Position numbers and translations under genes: made by a program. Under the pieces are notes generated by a model. It did not search any database. It was not told where the DNA came from and saw nothing but the letters and a program-made list of their open reading frames with translations. A stretch of 64,000 bases of DNA from Hyalella azteca (Eukaryota; Arthropoda; Malacostraca; Amphipoda; Hyalellidae): contig NW_025934994.1 of the NCBI RefSeq assembly GCF_000764305.2, positions 186,001 to 250,000 on the forward strand. Direction: 5' to 3'. Below, in pieces: positions 35,918 to 48,500 of this stretch (its first letter is position 1; each line of letters opens with the position of its first letter).

Positions 35918-36012
35918 GAAATACCGGATATATCCTAAGTACCGGGTATGTCCTAAGTACTGGATATGTCCTAAGTACTGGATATGTCTTAAGTACCGGA
36001 TATATCCTAAGT
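35918..36012. repeat. 18-bp tandem repeat, ~5 copies
   Basis: Unit aagtaccggatatgtcct with t/c variation. Confidence 0.9.
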
Positions 36013-37115
36013 TTATTCATTTATATACAAGCTGCTTATCGAGAGCAACACTCAAACAACATTCTGCTCATAAATTAAGTACATCAGAAAATGAACTGAA
36101 TTCCCAAACAACATACAATTTGTGTGAACTCGTATATTTTATAACACCAGTTAATAAATATATTATTCATAGAATATTCTTTTGATAATCTTTAGAATAG
36201 GCACTGCAGGAGTGGTCAGAAAATCAGCTCCGAAAAGACTATAATATCGCTGAATAATAATGAATGTCAGTCAGTAATAATGAATGATTTCGACTCATTT
36301 CCTGAGGTCCATTTAACTTAATTTTTACGCCTTGTACTCAAATCGACTATATTTATTACTTTAAAATAAATATCGGAGGTTATTAAAAAATCAGAGAAAA
36401 AATTTCCAAGAATAGATAGTATTAATTAATGATTAATTAATCTACGCTCCTGTTATATTGCGCAGCCAAAATGAACACTTTTTTAAAGAAGCCATTCTCT
36501 TTTAAGTAGCTGTTCTCCATAGATTAATACTGGCGTATGGTATTTACCTGCATTCAATAAATGCAAAACTCAGGACAAACTTTTTCTTCGTCTATTTCTC
36601 CATACTATGAGTAATAAGCTTGACTTTTTTTATTATAAATAACTTACGCAAATGCTAAACGGCGTCACTACAAGCGAAATATGAATCATCCTGATTTATA
36701 ATTCAGATTCATGGGGAATTAATTTCACTCTCTTTTCTTGCGGACATGTCCAATTGGTTTGAAGAAATCGAAAATATTCAGTGCCAAACGATGAAGCGCA
36801 ATCAAAATTTCAGTGAAATATGTGAAATTCAGTGAAACTTACGAATATTACGAACTATTATCATGTGGCAACAACATGCACATGCTGCCTAATTAAGAAC
36901 TACACACAAATAAATAAAACTCTGGCATCATTTCCAGGAAAAATATCTTTACATTTTGCGCTACTGAAAATAACCAACAAATTCCCCCTTGTTACGGGCA
37001 ATTATGGTCGTCGTAATGCCTGTTAGTGGCGTCTGCGGTGAACAACTGAACTCTGCGGAGCTGTGATGACCGAGGCAGGCTTTCTGTGTATATCTTGACA
37101 CTCAAACAATACGGT

Positions 37116-37206
37116 GTATTGTATTGCATCACCTCCCTGTGTTGTATTGCATCACCTCCCTGTGTTGTGTTGCATCACCTCCCTGTGTTGTATTACATCA
37201 CCTCCA
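37116..37206. repeat. 23-bp tandem repeat, 4 copies
   Basis: Unit ttgtattgcatcacctccct-gtg, nearly identical copies. Confidence 0.9.
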
Positions 37207-38944
37207 TACAACAAATATCAATGTATTGATACATTTCAAATGGAGAGAAGAAATACATTTCAATATAAAATTAAGAATTTTTGTATATTAAAACATATAT
37301 TTCATACAAATTTTAGGTTGTCCATAAATCAACGCGAAAAGGAATACTTCCTCGATCATGGAAACATTCATGATTGTGGATACTTGCTAGTTAATTTCAA
37401 CATAGTTTAAGCATATGGTTCAGGCTATAATATGATGAGTAATCAGAAAATATTTAATTATTTTTCAACAATTGTTGATAATGCATCGACCACTAACGAT
37501 TGTAACTGCATTACGCTTCATACTCAATACATTAACCTTACCTTAAACGATCTGGGCTTCACATTCGTGCACCGCAAGATGGATAAACAATTTAAGCAAT
37601 AATACGTTAATTCGAGAAAAAAATCCTTCAAAAGTTATTGATGGATTTTGTAATGTATCTTCTGTCGTTACAATGAAAAATATAATCACGAATGAACTAT
37701 CATCTATTCATATTTTTGCGTCTCAGAATCGAAATTAAAAGTGCTACCGTGTATGGAGAAACGTTAACATGCCGCGTAGGTTACCATATCGATCTGCTCG
37801 CCATCATTGAAGTGGAGGTTAACTTGAATGGATACGAGAACTTTTTACCTCTCTAACTAATTACTTCAGTAGAATGTGGGACTAAAACATTTTCCGTGCG
37901 GAAAAATTACTCCAGAAATATTGCAGACTCTTCTTAAAGCATCCGTGAGGGGATTAAGTTTCAACGTTCAAGACCAAACTTCTCACCGCGCAGGAGAATT
38001 TCCAGGAACTTTTCTTGATATGCAAAGAGGATGACCAGAATAAGGCTTAGAATCGAAAATCTCGCCATTTTATGTTCAACTGCTAGCAAGGCGGACTTGA
38101 AGTGGATTCGTTTGCTCGTTATAAGTGCAATTTAACAAAAAAAAACCATCCCAAGATAGTAGCTTTTATATTTTCTTCATACATTAATTATAAATAATAT
38201 TTTACATACAAAGGAATGAAGGGATAAAATCGATATAAAAATACACAATAAATATTCTTAATTTCTACTCCCAGCTTCGCGGAAACGAACGACTTATCAA
38301 AATCTAAATTCCCAGCAAAATAAAAAAAAGGCATTCCATGGTTAAGAATGACTAGAAAATCATTGCCGAATCGAAATTTTCTAGATCTAGCAAATGAAGT
38401 CAAAGAAGCCTATGTAAATTCATCAATATGGAAGATCTCAATAATTTATTAATAAATGTCACTACCGAAAACTATCTTATATCCTTTTATAAACAATTTA
38501 ATTCTTGCAATGTCGGGGCCCATTCGATAAATAAATAATATATAAATAAAGCCGTCAGTGGCCACCAGACATTTACTTATGATCGTGTCTTGATAATTAT
38601 TGCCATTAAGAAGGATGAATAAAACTGAATAAATGAACAAACAATAGGTAATTTAAACCACTTATCAATGAATACAAAAACAATAAATAAACAAAACAAA
38701 ACCGTGCGCTTTCATTAGGCCGACTAACTATTTTTCACTAGTGATCGAAGCAAGTTCTAAAATCGGAGCCTTTCTCTGTGGTGGAATCGCACAAACGAAT
38801 CTTGTCTTGTCTTGTCTTGTCTTCTTGGGTGAGTTATCGGTGTGCTGCGCGTTTCAACGATTCACACCGCATCACAAACGAATGACAAGATATAGTGGAT
38901 TCCTACGCGAGATCGCGTCAGTGGTGACTAAAAACCTAAAAGAA

Positions 38945-39040
38945 AAATCACTAATCTAATATTTACAATAACATCCATAATCTAATATTTACAATAACAT
39001 ACGTAATCTAATATTTACAATAACATATACGTAACATAAC
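38945..39040. repeat. ~27-bp tandem repeat, 3 copies
   Basis: Unit taatctaatatttacaataa-catacg. A short (CTTGT)4 run lies nearby at 38803-38824. Confidence 0.88.
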
Positions 39041-39165
39041 ATAACAGCGAAGCGCTGGACTGTAACATGCATCGCGAGATCCGTTCCGCGCATTCAAATC
39101 TGGATCGCAATTCCCGGCCAATCTTGGTGCGGCAACGGTGGATGGGAGCAATCAGATAACTGACG

Positions 39166-39325
39166 GGGTCATATTGACCTGGTAGTGACACTTTCTTACC
39201 CACAGCATAAGCCGATAATGGACTGACACGTCCTTTTGCCGTACTAAATCAGGACGAGCCACACGTACGCAGGAGTACAAAATGCATCGCTATTAGGGCA
39301 AAGTTTCACACATTTCTTTGAGTGC
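39166..39325 (+). mobile_element. GGTCATATTGT element
   Basis: ggggtcatattgacctggta, gtgacactttcttaccc, gccgataatggactgacacg, ccgtactaaatcaggacgag, aatgcatcgctattagggca. Starts and ends retain the inverted-repeat character. Confidence 0.6.
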
Positions 39326-39739
39326 TGGAGGTTTTGTCGCAATATCAGAAGCGCTGCCGGCGGGCGTAGAGCCTATCAAAATCGCTGGCTGCTGCTGGAC
39401 ACGCGAGAGGAGAGGAGCCGGAGGAATGCTTACTAAAGGATTTTACATGTAGAACTGTTTTAAAAGTGAATTAATCAAACATATTTTCATTAATTTCAAT
39501 GCAAGCATAAATATTTTAAAAATACACTGCGGTCCTTTTTAGCCCAGATAAGCCATCTTACGTAGATTTACGCAATTGGACGATTCTCTTTATCTTGGAA
39601 CTTTGAATTCTTTAAAACTCGTATCTTTGTAACAAATAGTACAAATTATATATAGTTAGTACAAATACCCAGCCATTGGCTGCCCATTGGCCAGTCCCGA
39701 TAATCGCAGGTGATTCTGACTGAAAATAGCGGGCTGAAA

Positions 39740-39817
39740 CCCTAACAAAATTTAGAGTCGCCCCAGCTTCTGGTACTGCAAATCAGAATCTGCTGCGTCT
39801 GTAAATTTTCACTGGGA
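39740..39817. mobile_element. CCCTAACAAAATTT element, ~78 bp hairpin form
   Basis: Near-identical to 8686-8765: ccctaacaaaatttagagtc, gccccagcttctg, caaatcagaatctgc, gtaaattttcactggg. Confidence 0.75.
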
Positions 39818-40162
39818 AGTTCTACCTCTCCTCCATTCAGCCTGGACTGAAGATTGCGTGCAGCGCGGCTTAATTCTGATACTTTCTTGCGAAATAATGT
39901 TCCCTGCTGCGTTCCTTTCAGCTCTAAAGGTCGCGTGTCCAGGCCGATGCTACTGCAGAGAAAACTCACAAAAAATGACCATAGATTGTTGAGCAGACCA
40001 TTTGCTTAACGAAGAAAACTTCATAAATGTATTTTTTCCTTGGCTTTGGATGAAAAATTTATATCAGAATGCGATTCATGTTAATGACTTGCCAGAAAAC
40101 GTTTCTTAATTAATTTAATTACCTGAGAACGTGTAGTGACGTGCTACTCATAACTTGCCAGG

Positions 40163-40308
40163 GGCCATACTTTCAAAACTCGCTAAGTGAACGTAAGTAC
40201 TTGCGCTCTATTTTCTTATCTATGGTTGGTGGATTTTGCTTGAAAGGCCGTCGTCAATGATTGGCTGATGAACTTACGATCTCTTAACTTTTTTTGAAAG
40301 TATAGGCC
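40163..40308. mobile_element. GGCCATACTTTCAAAA MITE-like element, copy 1
   Basis: Starts ggccatactttcaaaact and ends tttttttgaaagtataggcc: terminal inverted repeats of ~17 bp with one or two mismatches. It contains gctaagtgaacgtaagta and, near the right end, gatgaacttacgatctctta, which extends the inverted pairing. Second copy at 45472. Confidence 0.8.
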
Positions 40309-41441
40309 CAGAGCAGCTGGCTGGGTCAACTCGAAGCGTCAGGCAGGGATAGCATCAGATCGTGACATCGCAAGTTCACAAGGAATTTAAAAGCAAAGAA
40401 ATGTCAAGAAAAATTCACTATATCATACTTTCAATGTCGATATGATGAATTTGCTTGGCGTTTTCTTTACTTTTAAATTCCTTTTATATCGTGACATAAT
40501 TTGCACTTGGTCAACATACAACAGAGCAGAAACGATTTTTAAGAGCTCGCATTTAAATCTTCACGTCTTATGCACACAAATGTATTGTTTGACATGGAAT
40601 TGACTCATATTAGCCTGATGCTCAGTATAGTGAATGGTGAGTGAACGGCGTCAGTTTAGGAACAGGCACTCTATGCACGCACCGGTGTATCCTGCAAAAA
40701 TGCGCATGCAGTGTCGTGCTAACTTTAGAGCTAATGATTGTCATGCTTATCAAATAATTAAGAAAATCTTAACGGTTCTTTTGATTCAGGATTAAAAAAC
40801 TTCATTAAAAGTCATTTAAAACAGTGACAACATTGCATGACGGATGATGGTAGCATAATACTCATTACATTGCTAATTCATTTAACTCATTCCTATTTAT
40901 GTTGGTGAAGCTTTTTGTAATTGTCCTTGATATGAAATGAGACAGAAATGTCAGCAGCAAAATTCTGCATAAACTTCACTTTAAATTGCCTCCAGCAAGA
41001 CAACAATTCATTTAGAATAAAACGTAATAACATTTCATCACTTTCTGATGCTCCCATATATATATGATGCAAAAAATAATTGCCGTTTTCATTCACGTCA
41101 CAAAAAGTATCAACCAGAGTCTGGTTTGCAGATCTTGACTTTTATGGTCTCATGAAACATTTTAATACTTGGGGAAAAAGCGCAGAATGTATCTGGTAAT
41201 CTATAGTACAGACGACTGTAGGTTTATGTTGAGTTACAGTGCTCTTAAAAAAAATCAATCTCGACAGCTGCGTGTCAAGATAAGAATTCTTCGCTTGAGT
41301 GGAGGTCCCAATTTGGCTGCTGTTGTGACACGGAGCCTGGCGATGTCACCAGGGTTATTGCATTACAAATGCGGACTTGATTGAAATATAAACTGCTGCT
41401 CGGGTTACTCATATAAAAAATAATAAACAATAAAAAATTAG

Positions 41442-41587
41442 ATCAGTACTCACTGCAGTGAGTGACAGAGAGCGAATTTTCTCGTCCGTCCCTAACGTGA
41501 AGTCACGAAAGGACGGACATGACTCACGAACGGACATGACGAGCACAATAGCGCATTTTTTTAATAAATGAGAAAATGTGCTAAAAA
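41442..41587 (+). mobile_element. GCGCATTTTCTC element, copy 6
   Basis: agtactcactgcagtgagtg, gacagagagcgaattttctc, gacgagcacaatagcgcatt, gagaaaatgtgctaaaaa. Confidence 0.85.
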
Positions 41588-42649
41588 CAACGCAAACGAT
41601 ATATTTTCAATAAAACAACGCAAAAATACCTCTCAAAAATGTTTATTTGATTCATCATTAAGAGATATTGCAGTACAACAGTTTTAGCGGAGAAAAATTA
41701 TTGTGGTGAATTTTAGACAGGTTCACAAGAAAATGAATATCTACAATGTCCCACACATTTTGCCATGCTTGTTACATTGAAGGCCGGTATTGCTTTTAAC
41801 TTAAAACATGGTAACTTATTTATCACAATATATCATGGCCATCAGTGGCAAGAAGTACGGGTTCTACAACTATTGCATGTTAGCCTATAATTTCCGCAAC
41901 TTTTTTATTTCAAAACCTCCCCTAACGTGGAATTTATCGGCATCCTGCCAAACTCTTTCAATTTTGACAACCGTAAAAAAATAAGTCATTCAAGATTCAA
42001 GAAACTAAATAGATTCGAGCCAAATGAAATTAATTAATTCGGGATTCGAACCCAACCTCTGATGTTATATTTTTTATCTAACTATTAAGAGTGACTCGAT
42101 TCTGAATCAATTAACAAGTCCTGCATTTGGATTGGCAAAAATTCAATTCATGCAGGTTGAGACTAATTTAAAACAAATAGGATGCAGGCACGACAAATTT
42201 TAAATCAATATAATCGGAGTTTAATTAATATTTGTACTATAATAGCGAACAACGATAAATTATTGACGATAATTCAACCGTTCGTGTCAATCACAAATAA
42301 GATCAGAGTGAGCGAGGTAAGAATATTGATTCGAGACATAGTGTGTTGTGATGGCAGCGAGCTGGGAAAACTTCTAACTGTCAGGTATCGCAATCAATAC
42401 ATTTTTACCAATCAGGATATTAAAAAAAAACATTTTTTTACTTATTTTAGTTCGTGATTTAAAGTCTACTTATAATTTTTTGCTCGTTTCCGTCATCGGA
42501 AAAACGCTAGACGATCGCCAGGCATTGATGGAGGTGCAGTGATTTGCATAAATGAATGTCAGTTCGATTAAGTTGCTAAATCGCACGGCAAATTTTCTGC
42601 AAACTCCCTGCCAAATTAATTGAAATTTCAGACTCAGTTATCCATCGTG

Positions 42650-42860
42650 ATGAGGAGTTTGTTGAAGGCCAAATTAATTATCTTCGAGAGTCATTTGACA
42701 AGCCTGCAGCACACGAGACGAAAACGACAAACAATTAAAAGAGAGCCAATTGACAAGCCTACCGAACACGAGATGAACATGAAAACGGTTAAAAGAGAGC
42801 CAGTTGACTAGCCAATTGACAAGCCTGCGGCACACGAGACGAATTTGGCAAACGATTAGA
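42650..42860. repeat. ~60-75 bp degenerate tandem repeat
   Basis: Three units with ttgacaagcctgcagcacac / ttgacaagcctaccgaacac / ttgacaagcctgcggcacac, each followed by gagacgaaa-like text and attaaaagagagcca. Confidence 0.8.
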
Positions 42861-44236
42861 GAAATTTCACAAACATTTGACCGAGGCTATAGTTTAAAAT
42901 ACGTAAGTTTAATTAAATTGTTCCTAATATTCGTTACTGAAATTGTAAACTTTCAATCAGCGTTTGTTACATTAAAGTCTGTATGGACAAGTTAGACCAA
43001 AGATTTTTTATCATCCACGATTTTTCAAGCGTTCACGATTTCCAATCGTAAATACTGGAATTGACAGACGCGAAATTTCAGATAAAATGCTTATGAATCT
43101 CTTCGAAAGAACATTAAAATTTTTGGCCATATCCAAATAAACTTTTACTATTCTCATGTTTTCGCAATATCCCTGAATTAAATATACGAAAACATAAGCT
43201 CTTCTATCAAGGTCTGAAGAGTTCGTACGAATATTTCGGCTTCTAAACTTTCATGTACGATTCCTGATGAACGAATTAAGTGCTATATTAAATTAAATTT
43301 CAATTAATTGATAAAATTTAAAATAATATGAACAGAAATATTGAAATCGTGAGGAATATAACTTATAAGAGACGAAAAATAGGTATTTTCTGCTCCTCGT
43401 GTTTTTTATAACCGTAATAATGCGATAAAGAAGCCCGATTAGAAGAATCTGTTTTATGTGGAGAAACGATATACGTGATCAAAATAATGTTGAACTTATA
43501 AATCTCTAAAAATTAACCTACGCTTATCTCTGAACATTAATTAGCTGCTAATTAACATAACAGCCCATGATGAGTTTCAAAACATATATTCCTCATGTCT
43601 CACCGTAAATTTGTACATAGATTCTAGGTTGCCTTCATTTATTCCATTTTTCTGAGCTCAATTGTAGAATAGGTATAGGTATTCACAGTCAGCGGTTCTG
43701 CAGCATGTCTCAATTGTCTCAGGAGTCATGCATAGTTAGAAAATATTTCTAGGTAATTTGGTCTCAAGCGCATATCTAAATCTGCCGTGCCGATGCAGTG
43801 CTTCAATTATCCTGAGTTTCGATTTTTTTAAATACTCTCACGCATCAACCGTAAACGTTATCACCAAACAGTGCTGCAACTAATTGGTACCTAATGCCGT
43901 TTAAATTTCATTTAGTTAATTTATTTGCATTATTTAAATCATTCATCCTTCGGTGGGGGGTTGGACATGGTTTAAGGCTCAAACTCTCGAAGTAGTTTTT
44001 AACCTAATTTATCTCATCAAATAAAAGCCTAATCTTTATCAAATTTAATTAATCCACTTTTCAAGTAAAGTGATCGTCGCTCTGATAGTGCGGTAATTCA
44101 ATACTGTACTCGCGAAGTTCACTGCTTTTAGATCTTAAGATTAAGTTGATATCTAACTTTTAAAGGCAGTTGTTAAACATTTTCCTATTCTTCCTATATT
44201 CTTCTTTTCTAACTTCCAAACCCTTCGACTGATTTT

Positions 44237-44277
44237 CACTTTCTCCCCCATCATTCAAAATGATGGGGGAGAAAGTG
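44237..44277. other. Perfect 41-bp hairpin palindrome
   Basis: Arms of 19 bp (cactttctcccccatcatt and its exact reverse complement) around a 3-base loop CAA. Confidence 0.95.
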
Positions 44278-45471
44278 TGTGTTCAATGTGTTCAAATGTG
44301 TTACTAAATGTGTTCAACCACTCTGGGCAATAATACCTCAGGTTGGTATGTTCTTACTAAGATTTTATCCTTTATCTGGTGTCCAATATTTGAGCATTTT
44401 ACCCGCGCTAAATTTGACTATTCTTAGCATAAATCCATTTCTCCCACAGAATCCAGTTATCCCGATTGAGAGAGTGGCCGGCTTATCTTTTTTTATCATT
44501 ACCTTTTTACGTCACCCTTTCGTCACCGTGTTTTCCAACGAATCACCTATATACGGGATCATTTAGAATCTTTGAAAGCACTTAAATTTTCATCTCAAGA
44601 AAACTCTGAAATGCTTGAACGCACTTCAAAACTTTGTTGAATGAATTTGAAATAAAAGGTTCTGTGAATTATTATTTCTCTAACTTAGCCACTTCGATTG
44701 TGTGAAAACATAACAATAAAAGCACTTTTTAGTTGTATCAGAAAAATTAAAAATAACGAAACGAATATCGAAAATTCATGGAACGGCTGGTGAATTTCTT
44801 TTGCATCCAATTTACGGTGGATCTTCCGTGGAGCTCAGCGAAGGATTTGCATGGAGATGAAGGAAGCCATAATAGCCATAAGGTTTTTTTCATTGTCCCT
44901 AGCAACATATTGCACGGAGCGGTGGTTATTCCAAACTTATAGCTTCCGGGTGTGATGAAGCGATCAATGTTCCCCGCATTTTGTTCTTCCCTCAATAAAT
45001 TGTAGACGATGCGATTGACCGACAAAATCTAACTCTTAAGGTGAGTTTTTAATTTGAGACAAATTAGTTTTTGACGTTGGCTTTCGTGATTTAATTTCAT
45101 TTTGATTTAAACAGCTAAACGTCTGCAATGAAAACTCCGTGAACTTATCAGTAGCGTATTCAGGTGATTAATCTGTTGAGGGATTTGTTATTTTAATTAT
45201 GTTTTCGGTGATAAATTTTTATTTGAGTTTAAAAATGAAACATTCTATTATGACATCATCATACGCAAATAATAAATATTCACAAGTCAAGCAATAATAA
45301 ATATTTATATACGTACAATAGAACTTTCCGTCAATTTAGCAGATATTATAGGTATAAAAATGCATTTAAATGCTGAATCACCCACTTTGATGTTCGCTGC
45401 TTTAATTAACGCATCGATGTATGCCAAAGGTGATCAGAAAGGTGTCAGAAATTTCGATTTTAATGACCAGA

Positions 45472-45612
45472 GGCCATACTTTCAAAACTCGCTAAGTGAA
45501 CGTAAATACTAAGGCTCTTTTTTCTTGTCCATGATTGGTGGATTAGGCTTGAAAGGCCGTCAATGATTGGCTGATGAACTTACGATGTCTTAACTTTTTG
45601 AAAGTATAGGCC
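45472..45612. mobile_element. GGCCATACTTTCAAAA MITE-like element, copy 2
   Basis: Same start (ggccatactttcaaaact), same end (ctttttgaaagtataggcc) and very similar interior as 40163-40308, same orientation. Confidence 0.8.
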
Positions 45613-46894
45613 CAATTTCAAAGCGTGGTAAAACTATACATCCGACACCCTGATGTCACTTGCTCATTCGCTAAACGCAAGCGGGTAGCGTCGCGGCACG
45701 GGCCACATATGCATTCATTTCTTTAATGAAATGAACGATGATCATTTTTTTTTCTTTAAACATAATTTCTAATTTCATTCAATATTCGTTAAATATTCTG
45801 AAATAGTGTCGCAGAATACTGTATCTTACTAAGTCTGCAACATATATTCATCGTTGCAGGAGCATTTATTTAAAATTTAAATGATGGCATTCAGCGGTTA
45901 TATTGGGATATTTCACGCTAAGTAGAAGCTAATTGGGAGATTGCTCCACTTGAGACAATGGATGCCATACATGGATATTTTTATGAAAATTTCGCTCACT
46001 TATGGATAGTTAATGTGATCCAGCCAGCGTCCTGCATTAAAGTAGAGTAAACTACAATTAAACATTTATTTTAATAGTATACTTTAACCGTGTTGAATAC
46101 TGAACATTTATACAGCTTTTCAACGCTCCTGGTCTCATGCCAGTGTTCATATAGTCATTGATGAACACAAAGTGATGGTTATAAATAACTACTGACACCA
46201 GACTAAAAACACTGACAGCTGCGTTGCGTGATGACATCGTCATCTCTTACAATGTTTGGGTTCAGTATCGGTGTGGTATGATAGCCGAGCTTGCTGATCA
46301 ATATACGGTGGCTGGCAAACGTCCTTTGTTTGTCTCTTTGTGTTTCCTGCTCACTTGATACTTTGAACAGCCAATATTTAAACGATATTTGCTTAAAATT
46401 AACATTTCAAAACCTATTAATAAAACACTCTTTTTGTAGATATATTTAGGAAATTGGAACTGCATTATGGTTGAAGAAACGTCGCGGCAAAAATCAACAT
46501 TGAAAATGACAGTTATATTCATTTGAATAACGTTGCTGGATTGAAATTATTTGTAAATTTTCATGCCTTAGTGAGGAAGGTCCAGAGACAATTTCGTCAG
46601 CCATGCAAAATTTTCAGCCTTACGTGATCAGTCACGTGTGAAAAAAAAAAACTTTAAATTAGAGACCTAATTCGCCACCACACGGCAATTCCTTGAGAAA
46701 TGTCATTATTCTTGCTTTGTGAACGTCTCTAGGACTTAGAGGTAATCCCTTTGTTAGATAAGCGCCCCTGACAACCACTGGCGTCAAAACCAAATCCAAA
46801 CTTTGCTCTTTGTCAGGCGTGATCGATAGCATGCAGCGTGAGCGCAGACTGAGACACGCTATTGTGTGGAGATATCATTATAAAAACTTACAGC

Positions 46895-47205
46895 ATATTC
46901 GTGACTTGCATCATATTCATGCCTTACATAATATACATGACTTGCATGATATTCATGACTTACGTCATATACATGACTTGCATCATATTCATGACTTATA
47001 TCATTTTCATGGCTTACATCATTCTCATGACTTGCATCATATTCATGACTTACATCATATTTATGACTTACATCCTATTCATGATTTGCATCACATTTAT
47101 GACTAACATCATATTCATGACTTACATCATTCTCATAACTTGCATCATATTCATGACTTGCATCATCTTCATGACTTGCATCATATTCATGACTTACATC
47201 AAAAC
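46895..47205. repeat. 18-bp tandem repeat, ~17 copies
   Basis: Unit catgacttgcatcatatt (g/a variants). All three plus-strand frames stay largely open (HDLHHI and MTCIIF repeats); not a gene. Confidence 0.95.
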
Positions 47206-47682
47206 CTTCAAAGAGGACATATAACGCGATGTTCTGCCATCACTATGGCTGTAAGAGGCTGGGTTCTGAGCTGTAACGTTCATAAATATGCTCTTTCATA
47301 TGAAAGTTTCGTATCACTTCTCTTGCTCACTTTGAGTGTGTCAGCTAATGAACTTTCATAATGGAAATGTGGCTCGGTCCTTTTGCAGTCGGTTTCATGT
47401 AATATTATGAAAGAAATCACATTGAACATGAATGGTCTCTGTAAAGACGCATTAGGTCTTAAATGTGTCATCTCTGCATAGGCACAATATATTTAAATGG
47501 TATGATGTAAAATTATTGAAATTGAACATCATATTAATAAACATGAGTGACCGCCTGCTTGCAGACATCTATCAACGAAAATTCATCATTTAAGTTAAGA
47601 TATGTCATATCAAGAATATGTGCACATACATGCTATCAAACATAAGTAACTTTTTACATGTAATTCATATATTTCTTATCTC

Positions 47683-47827
47683 TGTGCAGTTAAGTCATAT
47701 CAACCATGTGTAGTCTCTGTACAGTCAAATCATATCAACTATGTGTAGTCTCTGTACAGTCAAATCACATCAACCATGCGTAGTCTCTGTACAGTCAAAT
47801 CATATCAACCATGCGTAGTCTCTGTAC
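47683..47827. repeat. 35-bp tandem repeat, ~4 copies, cut by an adapter
   Basis: Unit gtagtctctgtacagtcaaa-tcatatcaaccatgy. The last unit breaks off after tctctgtac exactly where the Tn5 adapter begins. Confidence 0.92.
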
Positions 47828-47865
47828 CTGTCTCTTATACACATCTAGATGTGTATAAGAGACAG
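47828..47865. other. Two head-to-head Tn5 mosaic ends (library adapter)
   Basis: CTGTCTCTTATACACATCT at 47828-47846 and its exact reverse complement AGATGTGTATAAGAGACAG at 47847-47865. The 19-bp mosaic end is the engineered Tn5 recognition sequence used in transposase library kits; the head-to-head pair is the circularisation junction of such mate-pair libraries. It is not native genome sequence. Confidence 0.97.
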
Positions 47866-48104
47866 CCTCTACACCGGCAGTCTCTGTCACTGCAGCACAC
47901 AGAGACAATTATAGGAATACTCGTCTCATGAATCCAGCGTAAGAGCCGATATCGGTTAAATTATCTCGGCATTCACGACAATCTGTTTTCATGGAGTCTG
48001 GTTGCACCAGCACCTCCATAGGCTGCGGCTACCGTAAACTGAACGGCGCGGCGGTAGATTTTTTGCGATCTTTTATAAGAAATCACAGACGCATCAAGTA
48101 TGGC

Positions 48105-48500
48105 CGAGCATATGCTCTTGTGTGCTGTCAAGAATTCGGTTGCATGTGATATACTTTAGTCGATGCAATAATCTTGATGGTCACGGAAATATTTTTAGTA
48201 AAACTAGTACAGGTTGTACTAGTACAAAACTAGTACAGGTTGTACTAATAGAAAACTAGTACAGGTTGTACTAGTACAAAACTAGTACAGGTACGTCCAT
48301 AATTCGGTTGCATATGATAAACTCTAATCGATGCACTAGTCTTGATATTTAAGGAAATACCCCTAGTAAAATTGGTACAGGTTGTACTAGTACAAAACTA
48401 CTATACAGGTGCTTCCATGATTCGGTTGCATATGATATATTTTAATCGGGGCAATAGTCTTGATATTCACGAAATATCATCAGTAAAAGAAGCACAGGTG
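48105..48500. repeat. Three diverged copies of a ~115-190 bp unit with an inner palindromic array
   Basis: Each copy starts attcggttgcatatgatata and has gatgcaatagtcttgatatt, ggaaata and agtaaaa. Between copies 1 and 2 and again at 48368-48412 lie repeats of actagtacaggttgtactag, themselves able to form hairpins. Confidence 0.8.

Noticed and set aside
41169..41384. 71-codon plus ORF
   Set aside because: No domain signature; a chance frame antisense to the host intron.
44279..44566. 95-codon plus ORF with hydrophobic segments
   Set aside because: Begins right at the palindrome; hydrophobicity reflects T-rich codons; no family resemblance.
46810..47361. ORFs of 73-120 codons rich in His or Met/Ile
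   Set aside because: Translations of the 18-bp tandem repeat in different frames.
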